Of a stretch of DNA of 64,000 bases, positions 39,354-48,614 are shown piece after piece; position 1 is the first letter of the stretch; each line of letters opens with the position of its first letter. The notes beneath the pieces were generated by a model, which had not been told where the DNA came from, made no database searches, and saw only the letters and a program-made list of their open reading frames with translations. The position numbers and the translations under genes were made by a program. The stretch comes from Pirellula sp. SH-Sr6A. Lineage in GTDB: Bacteria; Planctomycetota; Planctomycetia; Pirellulales; Pirellulaceae. The stretch covers positions 434,001 to 498,000 of the forward strand of contig NZ_CP011272.1 of the NCBI RefSeq assembly GCF_001610875.1, in the 5' to 3' direction.

Positions 39354-39976
39354 TCCGACTACCTCTTTTCCATTCAAGCCTCCGCGAAGGGCGGATGACG
39401 CACCATGAAACAATCTGGTTTATCAGGAACCAATCGGGTCGCTGACCGAACAACACTGCCGTAATGTCCCAATCGGATGGAGGAAGATTCTTTCCATCGC
39501 TTCCCCCAGCGGGGGCGGCGGTACGAATCAATCGAAACGACGGCGAGCAAACGTAAAAGCAACTAACGTTCCTGGAGTCAGGAAAATGATTTTGCAAAAT
39601 CTCTTTGTGCTTTAAAACGCTAGAAGAATCGCGATTTCTAATCGATAACAGCGAGAGCGATGAGCTCGGGGTTGAGCTCTGGACCAGCGGGATGAGAGGG
39701 ATTAACCGCGGAGATTGCGGAGAAACGCGGAGGGAAAATGATGAGGAAAAGGAGGCACCTTCAAGCAAAAGAAGTCGGGACTGATTACGGAGTTACCGGA
39801 TTCTTCCACCAAAGGGGCGAGAAACCCCATCGAAGCATGACATATTGCTGCACCGAGCAAAGCATGGCTCGTAATAACGATCCTCGATGTGAGTCGAATG
39901 AAGGATTCGGATATGGCAGGGGAGCCGGTTAGGCAACCGGGCATCGACCTTGCTCGACACGATAGCAGGAGTGTCG
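39354..39976. other. Intergenic region with a dispersed GCGGAG repeat
   Basis: About 620 bases without a convincing gene. At about 39700-39733 lies a phrase rich in CCGCGGAGA / GCGGAGAAACGCGGAGG, of a type often dispersed in bacterial genomes, including planctomycetes. A short inverted pair, AGCCGGTT...AACCGGGC, is near 39923-39940 shortly after the sulfatase stop and could be its terminator. The short ORFs here show no recognisable protein. Confidence 0.5.
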
Positions 39977-41692
39977 CTAAGGTCGGCTAATCGGTGAACG
40001 CGGTGCGAATTCGCGAAGATCGACATAGCCATCTTGATTGGCGTCTCGTTGGCTAAACCACCGTGCTGCTTCCTCGGGATTGCGATTCACACGGAATTCA
40101 ACGGGCGAGAGTTTTCCATCTTCGTCCCGATCCAACGCGTGAAAACGAGTCACGCGAGCCGGATCGACCTCCGAGCCTTGCGCTCGCCCCGATGGCTGCT
40201 TCGTTCGACGTGTGGCTTCGGAATAAGGCTCTGGTAGCGGCAAGTAGTCGAAGTCGAGAATCATCTTTTCGGTGAGCGCTCGGCGGAGTTGGTCTTCCAA
40301 CTCGGCAAATTCAGGCTTCCCAGCGAGATTGTGGAGTTCAGAGGAATCGGACTCCAAGTCATAAAGTTCATAAACAGGGCGAGGGACTGTGAAGTAGGCC
40401 GCTTTCCACTGATCCGCCAAAGTCCCTTCCTCATTCTGTTTTTTCATTGCGGTCCAAGCTGGTCCCGATGCCGAATCGACCGGGGAATAGGGTAACCAAG
40501 GGGTGCAGTTGTAAATGAACTTGAACCGATCGCTTCGCACCGCTCGTCCCAAGTCGTAACCACTGGAAGACATATTCACAGAGACGGAAGCAGAACCGTG
40601 CGGTCCACGTTCGATATACACATAAGGCCGCGACTGATAATCGGCTCCCGTGACGAGCGACCAAAAGCTGACACCCGTCATCGATTTCGGAATGGAGAGC
40701 CCCGCAGCCTCCAGCAAAGTAGGGGCAACATCCTCACCGCTGAGCAGATTCCTGGACTCCGTCGATTTCGCGATTCCAGGCCCATGGATGATGCAGGGGA
40801 CATTGGATCCCGGATCGTACAGGGAACCTTTGCCGTGGGGTAGAGCAGCACCGTTATCACCCAGGAACACGACGATGGTGTTATCGAGCAACTCCCGATT
40901 TTCCATGACCGCCAATACTTTGCCAACCGTATCGTCCAATCGATTCACCTCCGCGCAGTAATCAGCAAACTGCTCGCGCATCTCGGGAATGTCCGGCCAG
41001 TGCGCCGGCAGACTCAAGTCCTTTGGATCGGGTCGCCACGACTGGGGAGCATCCCACACGTGATGCGGATCGCTGAAATTGGCCCATAGAAAAAATGGTT
41101 GGTCTTCAGGACGGCCATCGAGAAACTCTTCAACGACTCCAGGAACCGCTTCATCGCGACAGCCTTGAAGGAACTGAACTCGATTTTCGAATGTTCTCAA
41201 ATTGTTTTCGCGCAGAATCGTATCCGCGACATCGTTTCCTCGGCCTACCGACCCATCGAGATGATAGGACCTGCCACAGATCCCCGTGTAGTATCCCCCT
41301 TGCTCGCGCAGGATTTCCGGCAAGGTGATTTGATCGGCAGGTAAAGGTGACGAGAAGCGTGTCATGCGGGCTGCCACCGGCGACTTGCCCGTCATGAGAG
41401 CCGCCCGCGATGGAACGCATTGAGGACATGCGGTAAAGAATCGGTGCGATGCAAATCCCTCTTTTGCAAGGCGATCGATATTAGGCGTCTTCACATTGTG
41501 ATCACCATAACAGCTCAGATAGGGATAGCTGTGATCGTCGCTTAGGAGCAGCAAAATGTTTGGGCGCTTTCCATCGGCCCCATCCGGCGTACTCCCGATG
41601 GCAACAGGGAGTATCGCGACATAAAGCAGAGCGCAGGTCACTGACAAGACGGCTGGGAACAGAAAGCTTCGCACAGGAAAACGTCCTTTCAA
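39977..41692 (-). CDS. Secreted sulfatase with EF-hand tail
   Basis: 571 residues with N-terminal signal (FLFPAVLSVTCALLYVAIL). Sulfatase hallmarks are RPNILLLLSDDH (metal-binding Asp pair, about 43-54) and CVPSRAALMTGK with the Cys92 of the CxPSR motif that becomes formylglycine, followed by HGKGSLYDPGSNVP and VFLGDNGA. After the sulfatase domain, residues about 515-560 carry two EF-hand-like loops (LDRDEDGKLSPVEF and RDANQDGYVDLREF), common on planctomycete secreted enzymes. Hydrolyses sulfate esters, probably of marine polysaccharides. Last gene of a four-gene operon. Confidence 0.93.
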   Translation of the reverse strand: MKGRFPVRSFLFPAVLSVTCALLYVAILPVAIGSTPDGADGKRPNILLLLSDDHSYPYLSCYGDHNVKTPNIDRLAKEGFASHRFFTACPQCVPSRAALMTGKSPVAARMTRFSSPLPADQITLPEILREQGGYYTGICGRSYHLDGSVGRGNDVADTILRENNLRTFENRVQFLQGCRDEAVPGVVEEFLDGRPEDQPFFLWANFSDPHHVWDAPQSWRPDPKDLSLPAHWPDIPEMREQFADYCAEVNRLDDTVGKVLAVMENRELLDNTIVVFLGDNGAALPHGKGSLYDPGSNVPCIIHGPGIAKSTESRNLLSGEDVAPTLLEAAGLSIPKSMTGVSFWSLVTGADYQSRPYVYIERGPHGSASVSVNMSSSGYDLGRAVRSDRFKFIYNCTPWLPYSPVDSASGPAWTAMKKQNEEGTLADQWKAAYFTVPRPVYELYDLESDSSELHNLAGKPEFAELEDQLRRALTEKMILDFDYLPLPEPYSEATRRTKQPSGRAQGSEVDPARVTRFHALDRDEDGKLSPVEFRVNRNPEEAARWFSQRDANQDGYVDLREFAPRSPISRP

Positions 41693-41728
41693 GGAGAGGG
41701 ACCAGTCAAGTGACCGAAGGTTGGCAAA

Positions 41729-42739
41729 TCAAAGAGCGGCAACCGATTGTTTCATTTTCGCCAAACCGGTTTTCGCGACCAACAAGGGATCTTGGGACCA
41801 GTAAGCGCGGTTGAAAAGCTCCAAGGACAGGACTCCTTCAAAGCCACTGCTAATCAACGTTTGGAGTGCGTCGGCAATCGGAGCCGTTCCATCTCCTGGA
41901 TAAACTCGATCCGCATCATTGATCGATTCGCGAGGAAGATTGGGGTAATCGTTCATGTGCAAGACATGGACTTTTTTTCCAGCCAGGAATTTCAAATCCT
42001 CGAACCGCGATCCTCCTTTATAGAGGTGATAGATATCGGGCAGGATACATGCGTCTGGGTGCTGGGCTTGAGCCGCAACGTAAAGGACTTCGGACAAGCG
42101 GGACAAGTTTTTCGAAAATCCCCAAACTTCGAGTTGCGCCAAACAGCCTACTTGCGAGCCGACTTCGAGGAGGGCTCGATATCGGTCTGCTGCCAGATCG
42201 AGATCCAGTCGATCGCCATTGGTGGCGCCTGCTGGTGGAGCGGCGATGCGTTTTCCACCCAAATCGAGGACCGTCTGCATTTCCCGTTTCGCTTGTTCCA
42301 AGCCCTGTTTGCGTTTTGCCTCGTCGTCCACGATCCAATTTGCAAACGCGATAGCGCTCTCGACTCGCAACCCTGCATCGTCGATTCGTTTTCGCAAATC
42401 GGTTACCTTGCCGCCCCCTTGAACGAACTTGTCTACATCGCGAAGCCAAATCTCGATGCCATCATAGCCTGCCGATTGCACGATCTCGATTTGCTTCTCG
42501 ATCGGAACGATTTCGCCGTGGATGGTGCTGGTGTTGAGACAGTAGCGGAAGCTTGGCATGGTCTTGACGATTGGAGTGGAAGGTTCGGTGGCAATGTTGT
42601 TCGCCGGTGAGGAGGCATAGCCTTGGCTTACTAATATCCCTGTCGCTGCAGTCGCGGCAGCGAGACCGCTCGCGAAGGCTCGTCGGTGGATTCGAGTGGT
42701 TCTTGGATCGGGCTTCCCGGGGGGATTATTGCGACTCAT
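41729..42739 (-). CDS. Tat-exported sugar phosphate isomerase/epimerase
   Basis: 336 residues with a twin-arginine signal (HRRAFASGLAAATAATGILVS). The mature part has the TIM-barrel (xylose-isomerase-like, AP endonuclease 2) pattern: IVQSAGYDGIEIWLRDVDK, LDLGGKRIAAPPAGATNGD, VGCLAQLEVWGFSKN and HVLHMNDYPNLPRESI with metal-binding Glu and His residues. Such proteins act on sugars in planctomycete periplasm. It is 36 bases before the sulfatase gene, so the two likely degrade the same sulfated glycan. Confidence 0.88.
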   Translation of the reverse strand: MSRNNPPGKPDPRTTRIHRRAFASGLAAATAATGILVSQGYASSPANNIATEPSTPIVKTMPSFRYCLNTSTIHGEIVPIEKQIEIVQSAGYDGIEIWLRDVDKFVQGGGKVTDLRKRIDDAGLRVESAIAFANWIVDDEAKRKQGLEQAKREMQTVLDLGGKRIAAPPAGATNGDRLDLDLAADRYRALLEVGSQVGCLAQLEVWGFSKNLSRLSEVLYVAAQAQHPDACILPDIYHLYKGGSRFEDLKFLAGKKVHVLHMNDYPNLPRESINDADRVYPGDGTAPIADALQTLISSGFEGVLSLELFNRAYWSQDPLLVAKTGLAKMKQSVAAL

Positions 42740-42781
42740 AAGAGGGATCGTTCCGAGGAAAGAATATGGACCAATAGGAAA

Positions 42782-43687
42782 TTAAGCGTCCCGAGGGTTC
42801 AACGCGCAGCAACGGTTTCCCACCCAGAGGGGCAACGATGCGCCCGCCAAGATGATAACGTATTGCCAGTCACCGATCACGAGCAGTGCCGCAGCGAGAA
42901 ACAGTACGAACAACCCGAAACCGATCACACGAAGGGGCGGGAGCAGCATGCAAAATAGGAAGGCAATTTGAATTTGAATGACACCATGCGTGATCCACTC
43001 CGCTACCGTCACGGTTGCCCATGAGGTGGGTATCCAACCTTGAGCGTCGGCCAGAAGCTGCCGGACCGATTCTCCTGTCCACCACCCCTCGTTCCCGAGC
43101 ATGGTTGTAAGACTGAACAAGAACCAAAACAAAAAATGGACCTGCATCAACCGAAGCCCCAGAGTGGCCAGCTCCCGCTTCCAGAGGGGAACCGTGGATC
43201 CATCGGCGCGCGGGCTCTTTGCAAACGGGAAAAGCCCTGTCGATGGAAGAAGCAGGCTGTAAAGCAAAAAGGGGAGAACAAGTGGTTCGCCACGCCCCAG
43301 TAAGAGAGGTGCTCGGTGGTGGAACATGGCGAGCAAAAGGAATGCAGTCAACGCACAAAAGCGAGGCGCAATACTAACCGCCAGCAGCCCCGACAGGACA
43401 GCACCAACCCAACTGAGGGGCACGAGTAGGTTTGGATATGTGTAAAAAACCGACCATCGGTATTCGGCACCCGTTCCTGCCACGCCTTGTCCGACCAGAT
43501 AGAGTCCCGAGGAGGGATTGAGCCAGCCATCCGAGCCGAGCCAAGCATTCGCGAATAGGATATGCCCAATAAATGCGACGAGCGATGCAACGCCAAGCCC
43601 CATTCGAATCGTCGAAGAACGAACTTCCGCGTCGCCGCGGAACCAAAAGCGATTCCAGTCACCCGCCAGTTTAAGCCATCGATTCAT
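42782..43687 (-). CDS. HTTM-like multi-TM protein
   Basis: 301 residues with about seven TM helices. The N-terminus (SSTIRMGLGVASLVAFIGHI) and the segment RAPLLLGRGEPLVLPFLLYS resemble HTTM proteins, the bacterial relatives of vitamin-K gamma-carboxylase. The enzymatic Lys/His residues of the carboxylase are not evident, so an unknown membrane function is likely. Its start overlaps the preceding gene by ATGA and is 42 bases before the isomerase gene. Confidence 0.75.
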   Translation of the reverse strand: MNRWLKLAGDWNRFWFRGDAEVRSSTIRMGLGVASLVAFIGHILFANAWLGSDGWLNPSSGLYLVGQGVAGTGAEYRWSVFYTYPNLLVPLSWVGAVLSGLLAVSIAPRFCALTAFLLLAMFHHRAPLLLGRGEPLVLPFLLYSLLLPSTGLFPFAKSPRADGSTVPLWKRELATLGLRLMQVHFLFWFLFSLTTMLGNEGWWTGESVRQLLADAQGWIPTSWATVTVAEWITHGVIQIQIAFLFCMLLPPLRVIGFGLFVLFLAAALLVIGDWQYVIILAGASLPLWVGNRCCALNPRDA

Positions 43688-44286
43688 GACTGGGGGCCTC
43701 CTGTTTCGATCACGCGTCGCATCGTGCGTTGGGGTTCCAACGCCGGGACAAAACGCAACGGCCCCACATCATCTCGCACAACCGAAGCGCGATAGATCTC
43801 TTCATAACCCACTTCGGGATCGGAAATCCGTTCTATTCGAACAAGTTCGAAGCCATTGCCTTGGATCTTCTCTGCGTGCGCGACGATGGAAGCGAGGACT
43901 TGCGTAACACTCTCGTCGTCCAAGGAATCGATGGTAGTGACCAAAATGCTGAGCAACTGCCGTTGCTTGAGTCGATCCCACGTCAACGTTCGGGAGTCCA
44001 AGTAGATCAGGGCTTTGTTTTCGTACTGCAAGATCAAGCGGCTAGGCAGATCGGCTTGGGGGGCGCGTCCCCAGTCGACTGGAATCATCTCCGTTCCGAG
44101 CCCGAGCCCAAACAAATAGGGATGGAAAGTGGTAATCCAGCGATCTTGGGTCGCCGATCGTCTCCAATTCGAGGAGTAAACGGTCCAGAGAAGGAGGAAA
44201 TGGAATACCACGCAAACCGAAATGATCCTCTTCAACGAAGCAGGCAATACGGTGCGATTGGGAAGGTTCGAATCTGGGTCGCGCAC
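43684..44286 (-). CDS. Membrane-anchored hypothetical protein, partner of HTTM-like gene
   Basis: 200 residues from GTG 44286. One TM near the start (IISVCVVFHFLLLWTVYS, about 21-38), then a globular part (PYLFGLGLGTEMIPVDWG, LILQYENKALIYLDSRTL). It overlaps the HTTM-like gene, which usually has such a small partner. No domain name is recognised. First gene of the operon ending in sulfatase. Confidence 0.7.
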   Translation of the reverse strand: MRDPDSNLPNRTVLPASLKRIISVCVVFHFLLLWTVYSSNWRRSATQDRWITTFHPYLFGLGLGTEMIPVDWGRAPQADLPSRLILQYENKALIYLDSRTLTWDRLKQRQLLSILVTTIDSLDDESVTQVLASIVAHAEKIQGNGFELVRIERISDPEVGYEEIYRASVVRDDVGPLRFVPALEPQRTMRRVIETGGPQS

Positions 44287-44410
44287 AGGGAGAAGTGGGA
44301 TTGGAGAAACGGCGGTGGGAGGTTCGTTGAGGGGCGTTCCAGGAGAGTTTAATCATCTTCCTGGATGCGGGAAGGAAGAACTCCGAAGAACTATTCTCGA
44401 GCTGTTCCAT

Positions 44411-44449
44411 AAAAAAAGGCCGGGGTGGATACACCTCGGCCTTTTTTTC
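44411..44449. terminator. Bidirectional intrinsic terminator
   Basis: AAAAAAAGGCCGGGGTG, loop GATA, then CACCTCGGCCTTTTTTT form a strong GC hairpin with one weak pair, flanked by A/T runs on both sides. It ends the Cys-rich protein gene on the minus strand. Confidence 0.92.
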
Positions 44450-44494
44450 TTTGGGTTGGTGGTATCTGGAAAAACCAGTACCGAGCAAACGACA

Positions 44495-45181
44495 TTAAGC
44501 AGCTGGCTTCGCGTCGCTAGCGGATGCAGGAGCAGCTGGTGCTGCAGGAGGAGCGGCTTCGGTTGCTTGAACAGCACCGGCGTTGACGGTGGTTCCGCAC
44601 GATGCACAGCCAGCAGCAGGAGCTGCAACGGTTGCGCATCCGCAAGCTGGAGCAGCAACGGTTGCGCATCCGCAAGCTGGAGCAGCTTCGCAGCAGGTTG
44701 GCTCAGGTGCACAGCACTTAGCAGCCTTGCGAGCCTTCAAACGTGCGAAAAGACCGTGACGGCCACCGCAGGTTGGAGCTGGTTCGCAGCAAACTGGTGC
44801 TGGTTCGCAAGCTGGTGCACAAACTGGAGCTGGTGCACAGACAGGTGCGCAAACTGGAGCTGGTTCGCAGCAGGTTGGCTCTGGAGCACAGCACTTAGCA
44901 GCTTTGCGAGCCTTCAAGCGAGCGAGAAGACCTTGACGGCCACCGCAGGTTGGAGCTGGTTCGCAGCAAACGGGTGCTGGTTCGCAAGCTGGTGCACAAA
45001 CTGGTGCTGGTGCACAGACAGGTGCACAAACTGGAGCTGGCTCGCAGCAAGAAGCCTTGCGTGCGTGAAGCTTTGCGAGCAAGCCTTCTCGGCCGCCGCA
45101 AGAAGCCGAAGCAAAAGAGCTCGAGGCAACAACAGCTGCCAAGGCCAACGATGCCAATCGTACCTTAATCATTCGTAACAT
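44495..45181 (-). CDS. Secreted Cys/Pro/Ala-rich tandem-repeat protein
   Basis: The frame runs to 45229, but ATG 45181 or 45172 begins the signal peptide (RLASLALAAVVASSSFASA), giving 228 residues. The mature part is three repeats beginning CGGR(E/Q/H)GLLARLKARKA, followed by Cys pairs (CCAPEPTCCEPAPVCAP) and VCAPAPVCAPACEPAP; the first is about 51 and the second about 59 residues, the third diverges into ATVAAPACGC units. About one residue in six is Cys. Planctomycete cell envelopes contain disulfide-linked Cys-rich proteins, so a structural envelope role is a reasonable inference. A strong terminator ends the gene. Confidence 0.8.
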   Translation of the reverse strand: MLRMIKVRLASLALAAVVASSSFASASCGGREGLLAKLHARKASCCEPAPVCAPVCAPAPVCAPACEPAPVCCEPAPTCGGRQGLLARLKARKAAKCCAPEPTCCEPAPVCAPVCAPAPVCAPACEPAPVCCEPAPTCGGRHGLFARLKARKAAKCCAPEPTCCEAAPACGCATVAAPACGCATVAAPAAGCASCGTTVNAGAVQATEAAPPAAPAAPASASDAKPAA

Positions 45182-45547
45182 CCTCCCTAGGGAACAGTAA
45201 ATGGATCCACGCAACGCCACGATGTACATCCTGAATCAATATGGACCACTCGCGTCAAAACCGACTTCGACGCTCCTTGCGGTGCTTTCGCCTGGTTAAC
45301 CAATGCTTGGCAAAATCTACCGGTTAGGGGCTTTGCGTAAACTACGTAAGTCGGAAGCGTAACAGACTCCCGTGGCATGTCAACGACCCGGGGCCGGTAT
45401 TGGGTGACGAAATGTCGTGCATGAAGGTCTCCCCCCAAGAAAACAGTCAGAAATGGAAACGGCTCTCAACAAGTCCGAGAAATTCTGCTAAAAAACCGGT
45501 TGGACCAAGAGTTTGGTAAGAATTTCGAGTCGAAGGAGCTACTTTCC

Positions 45548-46174
45548 GTGCCTACCCCGTTTTTCGCGTTCCAGCTATCGCAATACATTTTTGGACCGCT
45601 GCTGTTTCTTCTCTCGGTTTTCATCATTCTGATCATTCTCCTCCAGCGTGGTCGCGGCGGCGGTCTCACCGGTGCTTTGGGCGGTGCTGGCGGGTCCAGT
45701 GCGTTTGGCGTGAAAGCGGGGGATATCTTCACTCGAATCACGGCCATCTCGGTGTTGCTCTGGATTTGTCTGTGCGCTTTTGTTTGTTGGTGGTATTTGC
45801 CTGAAACGCTGGATATTGAAGCGGATCCGAGCGTCACGACCACTTCTGGCGCGGGAGCGCTCTCCATCGGTCCCAAGGAAGGGGAAGCAATCCCTGCACC
45901 CGCCGGGTCGAGTCCATTGCCCGCGTCCGGCGCGCCCGAGACACCTGCCCCGGCGGTGAATGTTCCCCCGGTCAATTTGCCTGCTGTGAATTTGCCAGCC
46001 GTGAACCTGCCGCCGGCACCCCCCCCAGCTACGGAAGCGCCGGCGACGGCTGCTCCTGCAACGGAAACTCCAGCGGCGACTCCCGCGTCCGAAACAACTC
46101 CTAAGGAATCCGCATCCACCGACGCGCCTCCCCCTGTGGATCCTGCAGGAACGTCCACCGAACCAAAACCCTAG
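45548..46174 (+). CDS. secG: SecG translocase subunit with long Ala/Pro-rich tail
   Basis: GTG 45548 (AAGGAG upstream) gives 208 residues. TM1 and the conserved loop [18 protein letters not shown] then [17 protein letters not shown] match SecG; TM2 is [19 protein letters not shown]. After residue ~90 lies a tail of about 115 residues rich in Ala, Pro, Thr and repeats of VNLPAVNLP, absent in normal SecG (75-120 residues). SecG stimulates the SecYEG protein-export channel. It precedes the yicC-gmk-rpoZ group. Confidence 0.88.
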   Translation: MPTPFFAFQLSQYIFGPLLFLLSVFIILIILLQRGRGGGLTGALGGAGGSSAFGVKAGDIFTRITAISVLLWICLCAFVCWWYLPETLDIEADPSVTTTSGAGALSIGPKEGEAIPAPAGSSPLPASGAPETPAPAVNVPPVNLPAVNLPAVNLPPAPPPATEAPATAAPATETPAATPASETTPKESASTDAPPPVDPAGTSTEPKP

Positions 46175-46257
46175 TTCTCAACCTTTTGCTCCTTGCTCCC
46201 CCTGGCCCTATCTATGCCGAGCGATCCATCCCATCCCCTCATTCAGCAGGCATTCCG

Positions 46258-47136
46258 ATGCTGCTGAGCATGACCGGTCACGGGGAGTCTTCGAAACGGC
46301 TTGGCGGATATGCCATCGAGGTGGAGATCCGAACTGTAAACAACCGTTTTCTGAAAATCCTTACCAAGCTTTCGGACTTGGCTGCCCCCCTTGAGTCCGA
46401 TTTGGAGGGACTTGTTCGCGATTTCCTTAAGCGGGGAAGTGTTAGTTTGTACGTTCGCGTCACGTCCAGTGATGTCGAGGAATCGGCCTTCGTCAACCAG
46501 CCGGTGCTCCAAGCCTATCTTCGGGCGGCGAAGGAAGCCGCGGACGCGATGCTTCTTCCTTTCCACCCCGATGTTAGTGGATTCATGGCGCTTCCCGGCG
46601 TCCTCGATACGCCCAAACCGGGGGATAATCCCGAGTTGGAGCAAGGAATCCGGGAGGCGTGCGCGGAAGCGCTTCAGGATCTGCAGGCGATGCGGCGGGC
46701 CGAAGGGGAGGCCATGTCGAACAAATTCCAGGAGTATTTGAGAGATCTCAGATCGCTTCGCGACAGCATCTCCAGACGGGCGCCGCAGGTTGTCTTGGAC
46801 TATCAAACCAAGCTTGAGCAGAGAATTCGGACGGCTTGCGAGAGCCGTGGGCTGGATCTTGAGTCCTCGGAGTTCGTTCGAGAGGTCGCACTTTTCTGCG
46901 ATAAAGCCGACATTTCGGAAGAGTTGACGCGGCTGGAGAGTCACTTTCATCAATTCGAGACCGTGCTCCGCGCATCGGAAAGCCAGGGTCGAAAGCTCGA
47001 TTTCCTCGTCCAAGAGCTTGGACGGGAAACCAATACGATTGGATCGAAGGCGAACGACGCCGAAATTTCCGTGTGCGTCGTGTCGATGAAGACAATTCTC
47101 GAGCAAATTCGAGAGCTTGTTCAAAACATAGAATAG
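46258..47136 (+). CDS. yicC: YicC family endoribonuclease
   Basis: ATG 46258 gives 292 residues beginning MLLSMTGHGESSKRLGGYAI, the family's N-terminal YicC signature, then IRTVNNRFLKI and the C-terminal DUF1732 part ending AEISVCVVSMKTILEQIREL. The family is an RNase involved in stationary-phase RNA decay in E. coli. It is followed by gmk and rpoZ, a conserved bacterial gene order. An ORF start at 46186 is not supported. Confidence 0.92.
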   Translation: MLLSMTGHGESSKRLGGYAIEVEIRTVNNRFLKILTKLSDLAAPLESDLEGLVRDFLKRGSVSLYVRVTSSDVEESAFVNQPVLQAYLRAAKEAADAMLLPFHPDVSGFMALPGVLDTPKPGDNPELEQGIREACAEALQDLQAMRRAEGEAMSNKFQEYLRDLRSLRDSISRRAPQVVLDYQTKLEQRIRTACESRGLDLESSEFVREVALFCDKADISEELTRLESHFHQFETVLRASESQGRKLDFLVQELGRETNTIGSKANDAEISVCVVSMKTILEQIRELVQNIE

Positions 47137-47199
47137 TCCGATCGTAGAATAGAATTTATCCAGTCAAATCAACAAGAAGAGCCGTTTTCGGGTCCAGCT

Positions 47200-47796
47200 A
47201 TGACGGAATTTGGGAAGCTGATCATTATTTCCGGGCCTTCGGGGGCTGGTAAGTCCTCGGTGGTCAAACAGCTCATGGATCGCAGTTCGCTCCCCCTTAC
47301 TCTGAGCGTATCGGCCACCACCCGCCTTCCGCGGCCGGGGGAGCAGCACGGCAGGGAATATTGGTTCCTAAGTCGCGACGAGTTCGAAAACAAGCGTCAG
47401 GCAGGAGAGTTTCTCGAGTGCAAGGAAGTCTTTGGACGGGGAACTTGGTACGGGACCTTGAAAGAGACCGTTTCGGCTGGTCTAAATGATGGCAAGTGGG
47501 TAATCTTAGAGATCGATGTGCAAGGTGCGTTGTCGGTGCTTCAAGATTACTCGGACGCAATCACCATTTTCGTCCACCCTGGTTCCATGCAGGAGCTAGA
47601 GCGACGGCTTCGGGATCGCGGCACGGAATCAGACGATTCCCTCAAGCGGCGATTGGACGTCGCGGCGGATGAGATGGAAATGCGGCATCACTACGCACAC
47701 GAAATCATCAACGTAAACCTCGACAACACGGTGGAGCAGATCGATCGACTGCTTCAGCAATACCAAGGAGAAAAGATTCCATGCTCGAAGAGTTAA
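47200..47796 (+). CDS. gmk: Guanylate kinase
   Basis: 198 residues with P-loop [19 protein letters not shown] (about 6-24), the GMP-binding [18 protein letters not shown] and [14 protein letters not shown] segments, and the lid [19 protein letters not shown]. Converts GMP to GDP. It overlaps the next gene by 16 bases, and the start codon ATG follows the yicC stop by 63 bases. Confidence 0.95.
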   Translation: MTEFGKLIIISGPSGAGKSSVVKQLMDRSSLPLTLSVSATTRLPRPGEQHGREYWFLSRDEFENKRQAGEFLECKEVFGRGTWYGTLKETVSAGLNDGKWVILEIDVQGALSVLQDYSDAITIFVHPGSMQELERRLRDRGTESDDSLKRRLDVAADEMEMRHHYAHEIINVNLDNTVEQIDRLLQQYQGEKIPCSKS

Positions 47797-48044
47797 AAGA
47801 AGAAGCCATCGTCAACAAAGTCGGCGGACGCTTCAAGCTCTCGACGTTGATCCAAAAGAGGCTTGTGCAGCTCAATCGCGGCAGCCGTCCCTTGGTCGAT
47901 ATGAACTCGGACGACAAGATGGAGATCGTGATCCACGAAATCCTTCAGGACAAAATCTTCTTGACCACCAATGGTGAACTGAAGATTCTCAGCGAGACCG
48001 CAGATCTAGGTGAATTGCTGGACTTGGATTCCGGCGACCTGTAA
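47781..48044 (+). CDS. rpoZ: RNA polymerase omega-like subunit
   Basis: 87 residues, [20 protein letters not shown] with [20 protein letters not shown], matches the RpoZ core in which the helix contacts the beta-prime tail. The position after gmk is the classic rpoZ location. It is short and the C-terminus is acidic, as usual in this clade. Confidence 0.85.
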   Translation: MLEELKEEAIVNKVGGRFKLSTLIQKRLVQLNRGSRPLVDMNSDDKMEIVIHEILQDKIFLTTNGELKILSETADLGELLDLDSGDL

Positions 48045-48059
48045 TGCGAATTCGCTCCT

Positions 48060-48605
48060 ATGGCGCATCGCATTGTTGTTGGAATATCCGGCGGGATCGC
48101 AGCTTACAAGACGGCCGCGCTGGTTAGCAGGCTCGTTCAGGGCGGCAACCGTGTGTCGGTTGCGATGACCCCATCGGCGGAGCATTTTATCGGTCGTGCG
48201 GCGCTCGCTGCATTGTGCGGCCAGGCCCCAGTCGTCGACAGTTTCGACAGCCGTTTTCCGCTGGGGCCTCACATTGAGCTCGTCGATGGCGCCGACCTTT
48301 TGGTGATTGCCCCCGCGACAGCGCACATTCTCGGCTCCTGCGCCTATGGGCTCGGTGACGGGCTTCTTCCCACACTTTATCTTCAGTCCGAATGCCCTGT
48401 GTTGATGGCTCCGGCCATGAGTACCGCGATGTGGTCGAAACCAGCGGTGCAGCGGAATGTTCAGCAGCTTCGCGATGACGGTGTTCATTTTGTCGGCCCC
48501 GACTCGGGCTGGCTCTCTTGTCGGCGGTCCGGTGAGGGGAGAATGTCGGAGCCCGATGCGATTCTCGAAGCCTGCATGGCTCTGTTGATTCGCGAGGAGT
48601 CCTAG
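48060..48605 (+). CDS. coaC: Phosphopantothenoylcysteine decarboxylase (CoaC half of split CoaBC)
   Basis: 181 residues with flavoprotein features VGISGGIAAYKTAALVSRL, HIELVDGADLLVIAPATAH (active His), the substrate clamp PAMSTAMW (usually PAMNxxMW) and GEGRMSEP. Decarboxylates phosphopantothenoylcysteine in coenzyme A synthesis using FMN. The next gene is the ligase half, starting 9 bases after the stop, so the usual CoaBC fusion is split here. Confidence 0.9.
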   Translation: MAHRIVVGISGGIAAYKTAALVSRLVQGGNRVSVAMTPSAEHFIGRAALAALCGQAPVVDSFDSRFPLGPHIELVDGADLLVIAPATAHILGSCAYGLGDGLLPTLYLQSECPVLMAPAMSTAMWSKPAVQRNVQQLRDDGVHFVGPDSGWLSCRRSGEGRMSEPDAILEACMALLIREES

Positions 48606-48614
48606 CATCTCCTC

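Noticed and set aside
39700-39740. Coding region across the GCGGAG repeat
   Set aside because: It matches the style of dispersed non-coding repeats and yields no recognisable protein.
44353-44712. 119-residue Leu/Pro-rich frame within the Cys-rich gene
   Set aside because: It is a frame-shifted reading of the tandem repeats.
45230-45547. Riboswitch or RNA gene in the gap between the Cys-rich gene and secG
   Set aside because: No structural pattern I can name; likely promoters only.
45466-46158. 230-residue Gly/Ala-rich frame antisense to secG
   Set aside because: It is the complement of the SecG Ala/Pro tail, a usual artefact.
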